From an uncultured Modestobacter sp. (GTDB lineage Bacteria; Actinomycetota; Actinomycetes; Mycobacteriales; Geodermatophilaceae), in assembly GCF_947486615.1 (NCBI RefSeq), contig NZ_CANKUD010000016.1, positions 33,599 to 97,598 of the forward strand: a DNA stretch of 64,000 nucleotides, read 5' to 3'. The position numbers and the translations under genes are program-made. The stretch's first letter is position 1. Each line of letters opens with the position of its first letter. Positions 44,268 through 52,645 of the stretch are shown here, piece after piece. The notes under the pieces were generated by a model that had not been told where the DNA came from, searched no databases, and saw only the letters and a list, made by a program, of their open reading frames with translations.

Positions 44268-44552
44268 GTGGACGCCCCGGCGCGGCTGGTGCACCGGTAC
44301 GGCACCGAGGCCCCTGTGGTCGCTGCGCTCGGGAGTGGGCTGGTGGTCGAGGGACGGGAGGAGACGGTGGGGGAGCTGCGCTTCGCCGTCCGTTCCGAGG
44401 GAGCGCGCACCGTGGCCGACCTGCTGGACCGGCGCACCCGGATTGGCCTGGGCACTTCCGACCGGGAGCGCGCCGTGGCGGTGGCCGGAGCGGTGCTCGC
44501 CGAGCTCTGGGCCTCCGGTTCGAGTTGCGCCTTGCACCTGAGCTGCCGATAG
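44268..44552 (+). pseudogene. 3' remnant of glycerol-3-phosphate dehydrogenase (glpD)
   Basis: Ninety-four codons include ARLVHRYGTEAPVVAALGSG, then ELRFAVRSEGARTVADLLDR and RTRIGLGTSDRE, the C-terminal DAO domain pattern of GlpD. The flavin-binding and catalytic parts are absent, and the first residues have no ribosome site. Beside it is the tail of an AGPS-like oxidase; the two genes are neighbours in mycobacteria and relatives, so this looks like a decayed glpD locus. Confidence 0.6.
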
Positions 44553-44701
44553 CTCCTCCGCAGGCGCAACCGGACGTCGTCCGGTCGGGCCGTTCCGGTG
44601 CAGCAACCGGTCGAGGACCTCGGATGGTCCGCCGACCGCGGCACCGGTGCGGTGGGGCCGGCGCCGGTCTCCCCGCCGGCGTCGGGGGAGAGGAGTGTTC
44701 A

Positions 44702-45349
44702 GTGAGCGTGTCGAACGGGACCCCGGGTCCGGAGGCGACGACCGTCGAGTCGGTCGCCGACCTGGGCTGGTGGCTGGTCGACGGCGGTGCCCAGGTGGTG
44801 GCCGGGCCGTTCCCGACCCACGTGGACGCCGCGCTCTCCGAGGTCTCCTCCGGGGTGCCCACCGACGCGGTGGTCGCCGCCTACGGCGTCCGCCGGGACG
44901 ACGGCACGCTGGCCCGCCGCTTCTCCCCGGACGACCGCGCCTTCCTCGCCCACCTCTCCGCGCAGCTGGACCGGCTGGCCGACGACTGGGACCTGCTGAT
45001 CTCCGACGCGGACCCGCTCACCGGGCTGGTCTGCGAGGTCGCCGCCGCCTTGGCCGAGGCCGGTCTGCCGCTGCACGACTGCTCGGGCCGCACCTCCAGC
45101 AAGGCCCTCGGCGGGGTGTGCCTCACCCCCAGCCCGGCGCAGCAGGCGGTGATCGTCTCCTGGGCCCAGCACGACCGGATCTCGCTCGGCCAGGCCCGCG
45201 GGCGGCTGGCCGAGGGGGCGGTGCAGGACACGATGACCGCCGCGGTCGGAGAGGTGCTCGTCGCCTTCGGCTTCGTCGTCGAGGGCCTGGGCGACGCTGC
45301 CGCCCACCTGGTCCGGGCCGCGGAGGGCCACCCCACCGTCTGGGAGTGA
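44702..45349 (+). CDS. Hypothetical protein, 215 residues
   Basis: Soluble protein with no recognised domain. The N-terminal part (DLGWWLVDGGAQVVAGPFPT, then HVDAALSEVS) resembles small DUF-type actinobacterial proteins with a PGAP-like turn; a central acidic part LDRLADDWDLLISDADPL follows, then QAVIVSWAQHDRISLGQARG and a final helix. GTG 44702 has AGGAG seven bases upstream, a strong start. It lies just after the decayed glpD locus. Confidence 0.6.
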   Translation: MSVSNGTPGPEATTVESVADLGWWLVDGGAQVVAGPFPTHVDAALSEVSSGVPTDAVVAAYGVRRDDGTLARRFSPDDRAFLAHLSAQLDRLADDWDLLISDADPLTGLVCEVAAALAEAGLPLHDCSGRTSSKALGGVCLTPSPAQQAVIVSWAQHDRISLGQARGRLAEGAVQDTMTAAVGEVLVAFGFVVEGLGDAAAHLVRAAEGHPTVWE

Positions 45350-45400
45350 GCTCTCGGGCTGTGCGGGAACTGGGCACCGCCGGGGGACGACCAACTCATC

Positions 45401-45502
45401 GTGAACCGGTTGACGCTGATGCCCGCCGGCATTGTCATCGCCCCGGCGGCTGGCCACCTGGAGCTCGCGGCCCCCGGCGCCGGCACGGGTGGGGACGGCT
45501 GA
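45401..45502 (+). CDS. Short frame coupled to the DyP gene, possible PCu(A)C remnant
   Basis: Thirty-three codons from GTG 45401 give NRLTLMPAGIVIAPAAGHLE and a glycine-rich tail. The stop overlaps the DyP start as TGATG. The wording vaguely recalls the strand before the His/Met site of periplasmic copper chaperones (PCu(A)C), which often precede DyP genes, but the copper ligands are missing. It may be a remnant or only a leader peptide. Confidence 0.3.
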   Translation: MNRLTLMPAGIVIAPAAGHLELAAPGAGTGGDG

Positions 45503-46710
45503 TGGTCTCGCGGCTGAGCCGCCGGGCGTTCCTGGCCGGCGGTGGCGCGGTCGTCGGTGGTGCCACCGTCGGGCTGGCCGGCACCGCACTCGGTGCCGAG
45601 CCGGCCACCGCGCCCGCCCTCCCCGAGGACGCCACCGGCCGGTCGACGGTGCCCTTCCACGGCACCCACCAGGCCGGGGTGCGCACGCCGCCGCAGGCGG
45701 CGGCCACCCTGGTGGCCGTCGACCTCGCCGCGGGCACCACCCCCGCCGACCTGACCCGGCTGCTGCGGGCCTGGACCCAGGACGCCGAACGGCTGACCGC
45801 CGGCGTCCCGGCGCTGGGCGACACCGAACCGGAGCTCGCCACGGTGCCGGCCGGCCTGACCGTGACCGTCGGGCTGGGCCCCGGCGCCTTCGACGTGACC
45901 GGGCTGGCCGACCGCCGCCCCGAGTGGCTCGCCCCGCTGCCGGCCTTCGGCATCGACCGGCTGGATGAGCGCTGGTCCGGCGGTGACGTGGTCGTGCAGG
46001 TGTGCGCCGACGACGCGGTCACGGTGGCGCATGCGGTGCGCGTCCTGGCCAAGCAGGCGCGGCCGTTCGGCACCGTGCGGTGGGTGCAGCACGGCTTCCG
46101 CAACAGCGCCGGCTCGCTGCCCGCCGGGCTCACCCACCGCAACCTGATGGGCCAGGTCGACGGCACGGTCCAGCCGCTGGACGGCGTCGAGGACGACCTC
46201 GTGTGGGTCGGCGACGACGGCCCCGGGTGGCTGCGCGGCGGCACCGGGATGGTCGTGCGCCGCATCGCCATGCACCTGGATGCCTGGGACGAGCAGGACC
46301 GGCCGGCGAGGGAACGGGTGGTCGGTCGCCGGCTGAGCGACGGGTCGCCGCTCACCGGCACCCGGGAGGAGCACCCGGCCGACCTGACCGCGGTCGGCGA
46401 GGACGGCCTGCCGGTGATCGACACCGCGGCGCACATCCGGCGCGCCGGGCCGCTGCACCGCCGGGAGCGGATGCTGCGCCGGCCCTACAACTACGCCGCC
46501 CCGCCGCCCCCCGGGCAGCTCAGCGACAGCGGCCTGCTGTTCATCGCCTTCCAGGCCGACGTGGCCGCCCAGTTCGTGCCGATCCAGCAGCGGCTGGACG
46601 AGCTCGACCTGCTCAACCAGTGGACGACGCCCGTCGGGTCGGCGGTGTTCGCGGTGCTCCCCGGCGTGGCGCCCGGGCAGTACCTGGGGCAGACCCTGCT
46701 GGAGAGCTGA
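45502..46710 (+). CDS. DyP-type heme peroxidase (Tat-exported)
   Basis: A 402-residue dye-decolorising peroxidase. The N-terminus MVSRLSRRAFLAGGGAVVG is a twin-arginine signal, so the folded, heme-loaded enzyme is exported. The family motif GxxDG is present in NLMGQVDGTVQP near residue 220, and GGTGMVVRRIAMHLDAWDEQ carries the proximal heme histidine. It resembles EfeB/YwbN-like members but no efeU/efeO genes are near. ATG 45502 is coupled to the short upstream frame. Confidence 0.9.
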   Translation: MVSRLSRRAFLAGGGAVVGGATVGLAGTALGAEPATAPALPEDATGRSTVPFHGTHQAGVRTPPQAAATLVAVDLAAGTTPADLTRLLRAWTQDAERLTAGVPALGDTEPELATVPAGLTVTVGLGPGAFDVTGLADRRPEWLAPLPAFGIDRLDERWSGGDVVVQVCADDAVTVAHAVRVLAKQARPFGTVRWVQHGFRNSAGSLPAGLTHRNLMGQVDGTVQPLDGVEDDLVWVGDDGPGWLRGGTGMVVRRIAMHLDAWDEQDRPARERVVGRRLSDGSPLTGTREEHPADLTAVGEDGLPVIDTAAHIRRAGPLHRRERMLRRPYNYAAPPPPGQLSDSGLLFIAFQADVAAQFVPIQQRLDELDLLNQWTTPVGSAVFAVLPGVAPGQYLGQTLLES

Positions 46711-47032
46711 CGCCGGCCGCGGCCGCGCCGGCGCGGCCGATGCCGACCCAGCGGCGCAGCGCCTCGTCGTCCAGCACGTCGGGCCGCACCAGGAGCCAGC
46801 CGTCCAGCTCGCGGCCGCGCATGACCATCCGGTCCACCCCGTGGGCGGCGACCAGCTCGCCGGCCAGGGCCGGGTCGCAGCGCACCATGAGGCCGTCCTG
46901 CCCGGCGACGGCCACGGCCATCGCGCCGTCGACGAGGAACGCCAGGCCGCCGAACATGGCCTTCTCCGACAGCCCCGGCTGGGTGGCGAACGCGGCCCGC
47001 ACACCGTCGGCCAGCTCCCGGTCGTAGGTCAT
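46613..47032 (-). CDS. TfoX N-terminal domain protein
   Basis: A protein of up to 139 residues with the TfoX-N fold: MTYDRELADGVRAAFATQPG, then EKAMFGGLAFLVDGAMAVAV and GLMVRCDPALAGELVAAHGV. Only this domain is present; free TfoX-N proteins are common and of unknown role outside competence regulation. The last 30 residues are arginine/proline-rich and overlap the 3' end of the DyP gene by 98 bases on the other strand. Confidence 0.8.
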   Translation of the reverse strand: MTYDRELADGVRAAFATQPGLSEKAMFGGLAFLVDGAMAVAVAGQDGLMVRCDPALAGELVAAHGVDRMVMRGRELDGWLLVRPDVLDDEALRRWVGIGRAGAAAAGVSSPAGSAPGTARAPRRGAPRTPPTRRASSTG

Positions 47033-47159
47033 GCGCGCAGCATGCCGCGTCGACGGGTCGCCCGGGCGGTTGCCGGCACCGGATGTCCGTCTTGATGGTC
47101 CGGTCTCGCTCACTGGGAAACAAGTCCCACTGAGCGGTACTGAGCGCCATGATGTCGGC

Positions 47160-47954
47160 GTGGACACCTACACGCACGGGCATGCCGAGCCCGTCCTGCA
47201 GTCGCACCGCTGGCGCACCGCCGAGAACTCCGCCGGCTACCTGCTCGCGGAGCTGCGCCCCGGGCTCGACGTGCTCGACGTGGGCTGCGGTCCGGGCACG
47301 ATCACCGTCGACCTGGCCGCCCGGGTGGGGCCGGGGCGCGTCGTCGGCCTGGACGTCGCGTCGGCGCCGCTGACCGAGGCCCGGGAGCTCGCGGCCCGGA
47401 CGGGGGTGGACGTCGAGTTCGCCGTCGGCGACGGCTACGCGCTGGACTTCCCGGACGGCTCCTTCGACGTGGTGCACGCCCACCAGGTGCTGCAGCACCT
47501 GACCGACCCGGTGGCGGCGCTGCGCGAGATGGCCCGGGTGTGCCGGCCCGGGGGAGTGGTCGCCGTCCGGGACGTCGACTACGCGGCCACCACCTGGTTC
47601 CCCGCCGCGCCCGGCCTCGACCGGTGGCTGGAGCTCTACGGGCAGGTGGCCCGGCACAACGACGCCGAGCCCGACGCCGGCCGGCGGCTGGTGTCCTGGG
47701 CGCACGCCGCCGGGCTGCGGGAGGTCACCGCGACCACCTCCGCCTGGTGCTTCGCCAGTCCCGCCGAGCGGGAGTGGTGGGGCCGGTCGTGGGCCGGGCG
47801 GGCGACGTCGTCGGCCTTCGCCGAGCAGGCGGTGGCCTACGGCCTGGCCACCCCGGCGCAGCTGCAGGAGATCGCGGACGCCTGGCTGGACTGGGCCGCG
47901 GCCGAGGACGGCTGGCTCGGCATGCTCCACGGCGAGCTCCTCATCCGGGTCTGA
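47160..47954 (+). CDS. SAM-dependent methyltransferase (UbiE-like)
   Basis: A 264-residue class I methyltransferase: GLDVLDVGCGPGTITVDLAA is the SAM glycine loop, VVGLDVASAPLTEARELA the acidic ribose contact, VGDGYALDFPDGSFDVVHAH and CRPGGVVAVRDVDYA the later motifs. The C-terminal part with several tryptophans probably binds the substrate, which is unknown. GTG 47160 gives the typical MDTYTHGHAEPVL start. Confidence 0.87.
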   Translation: MDTYTHGHAEPVLQSHRWRTAENSAGYLLAELRPGLDVLDVGCGPGTITVDLAARVGPGRVVGLDVASAPLTEARELAARTGVDVEFAVGDGYALDFPDGSFDVVHAHQVLQHLTDPVAALREMARVCRPGGVVAVRDVDYAATTWFPAAPGLDRWLELYGQVARHNDAEPDAGRRLVSWAHAAGLREVTATTSAWCFASPAEREWWGRSWAGRATSSAFAEQAVAYGLATPAQLQEIADAWLDWAAAEDGWLGMLHGELLIRV

Positions 47955-48031
47955 GCACCGGCGCAGTCGTGTCGAGCCCGGTCAGGTCGAGCCGGGCCAG
48001 GACTCGGGCTGGGCCGGGAGGTTGAGCCGCG

Positions 48032-48077
48032 CCAGGTGACGTTGAGCCGCGTGCTGGCGCGGCTCAACGTCACCTGG
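48032..48077. terminator. Bidirectional terminator, 20-bp perfect stem
   Basis: CCAGGTGACGTTGAGCCGCG (48032-48051) is exactly complementary to 48058-48077 around TGCTGG. It lies between the convergent methyltransferase and MFS genes. The word GCGGCTCAAC within it recurs near 50780. Confidence 0.85.
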
Positions 48078-48116
48078 TGCGGGTTGACCCTGTCCGGCGT
48101 TGCGGCGGCGCCGTGC

Positions 48117-49364
48117 TCAGGCGGCTGCCGGCACCGGCGCCTCGTCGGCATGCGCGATGTGCCGCAGCGAGCGCCAGATGAGCACCACGAACACCGCCGA
48201 CCCGGCGAAGGCGAACCAGAACGGTGCGGTGACGCCCCAGTGCTGGGCGAGCACGCCGCCCAACGCCGAGCCCACCACCAGCCCGCCGTAGACGCCGACC
48301 ACGTTGACGCTGCCCACCCGCCCCTGCAGGGCGCCGGGCACCGCCCGCTGCCGGACGGCGACCGACGTCGTCCCCCAGATGAAGGCGTGCGCACCGAACG
48401 CGAAGAAGACCGGCAGCGCGACCCAGGCGCTGGTGGTGAGGGCCAGCGCGAGGTGGGTCAGGGTCTCCACGACCAGGCCGATCCGCATCAGGTCGCTCAG
48501 GCTCACCCGGCGGGTGATCCAGCCGTAGGTCAGGCCACCGACGATGCCGCCCACGGCGCCGACGGTGGTGACCAGCCCGAAGCCCACCTCGCCGAGCCCG
48601 ATCCGCTCGGTGGCGTAGAGCACCAGCACCGACCAGGCGGCGCCGAAGGTGACGTTGAAGATCGTGATGGTCAGCACCAGGGTGCGGACGGCGGCGTGGT
48701 GCCGCACCCAGCGCACCCCCTCGGCGATGTCGTGCCGCATCGCGGTGCGCGCGCCGGTGCGCGGCTCCCGGGCCGGCAGGACGACACGGGTGACGAGCAC
48801 CGCGCCCAGCGCGATCGCCACCGCCTGCACCCCCAGCGCCCACGCGGCGCCGACGGTGAACAGCGCTGCGCCGAGCGGCGGACCGGCGAGCTGGTTGACG
48901 GTGATGAACCCGGTCTGCAGCCGGGAGTTCGCCACCGCCAGGTCATCCCGGGCCACCAGCATCGGCACCAGCGTCTGCGAGCTGTTGTCCGCGAACACCT
49001 CGGCGGTGGCCAGCAGGAACAGTGCTGCCAGCACCACGGCGATCGTCACCCGCTCGGTGACCACCGCCAGGGTCAGCACCACCAGCACGGCGGCGCGGCT
49101 CAGGTCGACGACGAGCACGATCAGCCGCCGGTCGAGCCGGTCGGTCAGAGCCCCGGCGAGCAGCCCGAACAGCAGCGCCGGCAGCCACTGCACGGTCGCG
49201 GCGAGGGCGACCAGCAACGGGTCGCCGGTCAGTGAGGCGACCAGCAGCGGCCCGGCCGCGAGCAGGATGCCGTCACCGAGCTGGGAGGTCCAGGAGGAGG
49301 CGAGCAGCCAGCGGAAGCTGCTGCCGAGCCGGGCCGGGACGAGTACCTCACCGATGCGGCTCAC
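48117..49364 (-). CDS. MFS transporter (EntS-like)
   Basis: A 415-residue major facilitator protein with twelve helices. GLLAGALTDRLDRRLIVLVV is the loop 2-3 motif, and AAGPPLGAALFTVGAAWALG, GVRWVRHHAAVRTLVLTITI and VPGALQGRVGSVNVVGVYGG match the enterobactin-exporter-like branch (MFS_3). It probably exports a drug or siderophore. The GTG/ATG at 49364 gives MSRIGEVLVPARLG. No regulator is adjacent. Confidence 0.88.
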   Translation of the reverse strand: MSRIGEVLVPARLGSSFRWLLASSWTSQLGDGILLAAGPLLVASLTGDPLLVALAATVQWLPALLFGLLAGALTDRLDRRLIVLVVDLSRAAVLVVLTLAVVTERVTIAVVLAALFLLATAEVFADNSSQTLVPMLVARDDLAVANSRLQTGFITVNQLAGPPLGAALFTVGAAWALGVQAVAIALGAVLVTRVVLPAREPRTGARTAMRHDIAEGVRWVRHHAAVRTLVLTITIFNVTFGAAWSVLVLYATERIGLGEVGFGLVTTVGAVGGIVGGLTYGWITRRVSLSDLMRIGLVVETLTHLALALTTSAWVALPVFFAFGAHAFIWGTTSVAVRQRAVPGALQGRVGSVNVVGVYGGLVVGSALGGVLAQHWGVTAPFWFAFAGSAVFVVLIWRSLRHIAHADEAPVPAAA

Positions 49365-49461
49365 GAGGACCGGACCCTAGCCGGGCCCGAGGACGGCGTC
49401 GTCCGTTTTCGCCCACGGCGCACGTTCCACGTGCAACCTCACCGGGCCACGCCGGGGACGA

Positions 49462-49552
49462 CGGCCATGTTGGCCAACATGGCCGGACCCTGGACGGCGA
49501 CCCGCGCCGGGCCTGCTCGGGCAAGGAGCGGCCATGTTGGCGAACATGGCCG
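49462..49552. repeat. Two more GGCCATGTT palindromes
   Basis: CGGCCATGTTGG + its exact complement form a perfect 24-bp palindrome at 49462-49485; a second copy with one change (GGCGAACATGG) is at 49529-49552. They separate the MFS gene from the end of the FUSC gene and match the copies at 34329-34397. Confidence 0.85.
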
Positions 49553-49560
49553 GAGGCGGG

Positions 49561-50679
49561 TCAGGCGGGGGTGGGGAAGCGGACGTGCGCCTCGAGGGTC
49601 TGCAGCGAGCGGTGCATCCCGATCGTGACCGCGCTGAGGGCGAAGAAGCCCTCGTCGTCGCCGATCTCCGAGGCGCGCACCAGGCTGGTCAGCCGGCTCG
49701 CGGCGGCCAGCGCGGTGGCGACGGCGGCGTCGCGCTGGTCGGGCTCGGTGTCGGTGTCGTGGTACGGCAGCCGGACGACCCCGGCCAGCCCGTCCAGCGC
49801 GTCGGCGACCACCCAGCCGGTGCCGTCGTCCACCCGGTCCAGGCCACGCCGGTGCGGCTGGAACTCCACGACCAGCGTGGTGAGGTCGTCGATCAGGACG
49901 GCGACGCGGTCCAGGGCGCGGGACTGCTCGCGGATGCTGGCCGCGGTGCCCTGCCAGCGCCGGGCCCGCGGGTTGGCCCGGCGGGCCCGCTCGACCTGCG
50001 CCTCGGCCGAGCGCATCCGGTCCAGCGCCCGGTCCAGCTCGTCGCCGCGGGCCTCCCACTCCCCGGGGCCGGGCACCTGGCCGTTGCGCAGCGCCGCGGC
50101 GATCGTCTCCAGGTGCTCGGCCAGCAGCGCGCGGGTGCGGGCGACCCGCTCGACGGCGGTGGTCAGCTGCAGCGGCGGGAACAGCAGGCTGGTCACCAGC
50201 ACGCCGATGGCGGCGCCCAGCAGGGTCAGCCCCGCGTAGCGCACCGCGTACTCGGTCGGGTCCGCCGTCCCGACGGTGAGCATGAGGACGGCGGCGAAGC
50301 TCACCCAGCTGGCCTGTTCGCGGAACAGTGACCGCCACTGCTCGACCACGATCGCCAGCGCGACGATCAGCGCGATGGTCAGCGCGTTCGGCACCGCCCG
50401 GGTGACCTCGTAGACGACCACGGCCAGCGCGAAGCCGACCAGGATGGCGGTGAGGCTGCGCCACGCGGCCGAGGCGGAGTCGGCGATCGTCGGGCTGACC
50501 GCGATGACCGCGCCCAGCGGGGCGTAGTAGGCGTACTCCGACAGCGACGGCGGCAGCAGCAAGGCCACCTGCCACGACAGTCCGGCCGCCAGCGCCGCCC
50601 GGACCGCCCGTTGCACCCACGGCTGTTGCAGCCGCCCGATCACCCACCCCACCCGGCCAGCATGCGGCCTGCCCGCCAC
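49561..50679 (-). CDS. FUSC/aromatic-acid-exporter-like membrane protein
   Basis: A 372-residue protein with six N-terminal helices (AVRAALAAGLSWQVALLLPP, then APLGAVIAVSPTIADSASAA and LIVALAIVVEQWRSLF) and a long cytoplasmic coiled region (EHLETIAAALRNGQVPGPGE, DELDRALDRMRSAEAQVERA). It matches half-size FUSC/ArAE-type exporters. GTG/ATG 50679 is followed by a short basic leader. Substrate unknown. Confidence 0.82.
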   Translation of the reverse strand: MAGRPHAGRVGWVIGRLQQPWVQRAVRAALAAGLSWQVALLLPPSLSEYAYYAPLGAVIAVSPTIADSASAAWRSLTAILVGFALAVVVYEVTRAVPNALTIALIVALAIVVEQWRSLFREQASWVSFAAVLMLTVGTADPTEYAVRYAGLTLLGAAIGVLVTSLLFPPLQLTTAVERVARTRALLAEHLETIAAALRNGQVPGPGEWEARGDELDRALDRMRSAEAQVERARRANPRARRWQGTAASIREQSRALDRVAVLIDDLTTLVVEFQPHRRGLDRVDDGTGWVVADALDGLAGVVRLPYHDTDTEPDQRDAAVATALAAASRLTSLVRASEIGDDEGFFALSAVTIGMHRSLQTLEAHVRFPTPA

Positions 50680-50711
50680 CCGGTGGGAGCGGGGGGAGGG
50701 TGACGTCGCTC

Positions 50712-50771
50712 GCGCGGGTCAACCCGCGCCACCGGAGGTGGAGCTGCGCCGTGGCACGGCTCCACCTCCGG
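50712..50771. terminator. Two hairpins between the MerR and FUSC genes
   Basis: GCGCGGGT/ACCCGCGC pair at 50712-50729, and CCGGAGGTGGAGC (50732-50744) pairs with GCTCCACCTCCGG (50759-50771). They lie downstream of the TipA-like gene stop on the minus strand and before the FUSC gene start. Confidence 0.7.
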
Positions 50772-50844
50772 CCGGGCGGCTCAACGCCGGCCAGGGCTCA
50801 ACCCCGGTCAGGGCCCAGTCCGGGTCGGCCCAGTCCTGGTCGGT

Positions 50845-51603
50845 TCAGCCTTGACGGGCGGCGTTGGCCTGGACGGCGGTGCTCACGTACTGCGCCAGGC
50901 CCGGGGTGATCCGCTCGTAGTAGGCGGCGAACCGCTCGTCGGCGACGTACATCTCGCCGAGGCAGCCGTGCAGCTGCGGCGGGCAGTCGTAGAACCACCG
51001 GCCGATGTGCTGCCGGTGCTCCTCGGCGAGGTCCATGGGCTCAGCGGCGTCCGCGGGGGTCCCGGCGGCCAGCGCCGCGGCGAACCGGCCCTCGATGTCG
51101 TCGGTCTCGGCCTTGACCCGCAGCCAGTCCTCCTTCGACATCGCCGCCGTCCGGCGCTGGGACTGGGCCCACGCCTCGGTGTCGCCCCACTTCTCCTCGG
51201 CCTCGGCGGCGTACTCCTCCGGGAGCCAGTCACCGAACACCTCGAACCGTTCCTCCGGGGTCAGGGAGATCCCCATCTGCCGTGCCTCCATCTCCTTCTC
51301 CACGGCCGCGACCATCGCCGAGGTGGCCTCGAGCCGTTCCCGCAGCAGCCGGTGCTGCCGGCGCAGGTGCTCCGCGGGGTCGGCGTCGGGGTCGTCCAGC
51401 AGGGTCGCGACCTCGTCGAGGGGGAACCCGAGCCCGCGGTAGACCAGCACCTGGTGCAACCGGTCCAGGTCGCGGACGTCGTAGCTGCGGTAGCCCGCCG
51501 ACGTCCGTTCGCTGGGCCGCACCAGCCCGATCCGGTCGTAGTGGTGCAGCGTGCGCACCGTGACCCCGGCCAGCCGGGCCAGCTCGCCCACCGTCCAGCT
51601 CAT
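50845..51603 (-). CDS. MerR-family regulator with TipAS antibiotic-binding domain
   Basis: A 252-residue TipAL-like regulator. N-terminal MerR part: TVGELARLAGVTVRTLHHYD then AGYRSYDVRDLDRLHQVLVY and the dimer helix LRRQHRLLRERLEATSAMVA. The C-terminal TipAS domain follows (EERFEVFGDWLPEEYAAEAE, then HRQHIGRWFYDCPPQLHGCL and AAYYERITPGLAQYVSTAVQ), which binds thiopeptides or other drugs. ATG 51603 is the start. The CCTGACG/CGTCAGG dyad at 51641-51657 is its probable operator. Confidence 0.92.
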   Translation of the reverse strand: MSWTVGELARLAGVTVRTLHHYDRIGLVRPSERTSAGYRSYDVRDLDRLHQVLVYRGLGFPLDEVATLLDDPDADPAEHLRRQHRLLRERLEATSAMVAAVEKEMEARQMGISLTPEERFEVFGDWLPEEYAAEAEEKWGDTEAWAQSQRRTAAMSKEDWLRVKAETDDIEGRFAAALAAGTPADAAEPMDLAEEHRQHIGRWFYDCPPQLHGCLGEMYVADERFAAYYERITPGLAQYVSTAVQANAARQG

Positions 51604-51640
51604 CGCCCCTTCTCTCTCGTTGACGGAGGCCACGCAACAG

Positions 51641-51657
51641 CCTGACGCAACGTCAGG
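51641..51657. promoter_or_regulatory. Probable operator of the TipA-like regulator
   Basis: CCTGACG-CAA-CGTCAGG is a perfect 7+3+7 dyad 38 bases upstream of the regulator ATG. Such a dyad in the promoter is where MerR proteins bind and retwist DNA. Inferred. Confidence 0.6.
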
Positions 51658-51666
51658 CGCAACCCC

Positions 51667-51694
51667 GACCGCCAAAATGGTCATTTTGGCGGTC
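51667..51694. repeat. 28-bp palindrome in a divergent promoter gap
   Basis: GACCGCCAAAATG (51667-51679) is the exact complement of CATTTTGGCGGTC (51682-51694) with only GT between. It stands between the divergent MerR and dehalogenase genes, 43 bases before the dehalogenase start, so an operator or a mobile palindromic repeat is as likely as a terminator. Confidence 0.8.
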
Positions 51695-51736
51695 TGAAGG
51701 GGTTCGGACGGCGGGGTGGCGGGGAGACCTGAGGGC

Positions 51737-52636
51737 ATGGCCGACGACGTCCGCACGCCCGTGCCCGCCGACGACCCGTTCCCGCGCTCGCGGGTCCGGG
51801 TCGGGGAGCAGGAGATGGCCTACGTCGACACCGGCAGCGGCGACCCGATCGTCTTCCTGCACGGCAACCCGACGTCGTCCTACCTGTGGCGCAACGTCAT
51901 CCCGCACGTGCAGCACCTCGGGCGCTGCATCGCCCCGGACCTGATCGGCATGGGGGAGTCGGACAAGCTGCCCGACCCGGGGCCGGGCACCTACTCCTTC
52001 GACCGGCACGCCCACTTCCTGGCCGAGTTCATGCGGGCGGTCGGGGCCACCGAGCGGGTGACGCTGGTGCTGCACGACTGGGGTTCCGGGCTGGGCTTCG
52101 ACTGGGCCGCGAAGAACCCGGGAGCGGTGCGCGGCATCGCGTTCACCGAGGCGATCGTGACCCCGGTGATCTGGGCGGACTGGCCGCGCGCGGCGAAGCC
52201 GGTGTTCCAGGCGATGCGCGGCCCCGACGGCGAGCGCAAGGTGCTGGACCAGAACGTGTTCGTGGAGAAGATCCTGCCCGCCGAGGTGAAGCGCGGGCTC
52301 TCACCCGAGGCCCACGACCGCTACCGGGCCCCCTTCCGGGAGCGCGAGGACCGGTGGCCGACGCTGGAGTGGCCGCGGCAGATCCCGATCGAACACGCAC
52401 CGCCGGACGTGCACGACATCGTGGACCGGTACGGCCAGTGGCTGGCGTACAGCGAGGTGCCCAAGCTGTTCCTGAACGCCGACCCCGGGTCGATCCTGGT
52501 CGGCCGGCAGCGCAAGCTGGTGCGCCGCTGGCCGGCGCTGACCGAGGTCACCGTGCCGGGCGGTCACTTCATGCCGGAGGACTCCCCGGACGAGATCGGC
52601 CGCGCGCTCGCCGAGTGGATCCCGACGTCGGGCTGA
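51737..52636 (+). CDS. Haloalkane dehalogenase
   Basis: A 299-residue alpha/beta hydrolase of the haloalkane dehalogenase group (DhaA/LinB-like). FLHGNPTSSYLWRNVIP carries the halide-binding Asn next to HGNP, VLHDWGSGLGFDWAAKN the nucleophilic aspartate, and VTVPGGHFMPEDSPDEIG the catalytic histidine; an acid residue is expected in EAIVTP...WADWP (LinB position) or later. It would hydrolyse terminal C-halogen bonds or serve another small substrate. ATG 51737, no good ribosome site, is the first start after the palindrome. Confidence 0.87.
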   Translation: MADDVRTPVPADDPFPRSRVRVGEQEMAYVDTGSGDPIVFLHGNPTSSYLWRNVIPHVQHLGRCIAPDLIGMGESDKLPDPGPGTYSFDRHAHFLAEFMRAVGATERVTLVLHDWGSGLGFDWAAKNPGAVRGIAFTEAIVTPVIWADWPRAAKPVFQAMRGPDGERKVLDQNVFVEKILPAEVKRGLSPEAHDRYRAPFREREDRWPTLEWPRQIPIEHAPPDVHDIVDRYGQWLAYSEVPKLFLNADPGSILVGRQRKLVRRWPALTEVTVPGGHFMPEDSPDEIGRALAEWIPTSG

Positions 52637-52645
52637 GCCGGCGGC

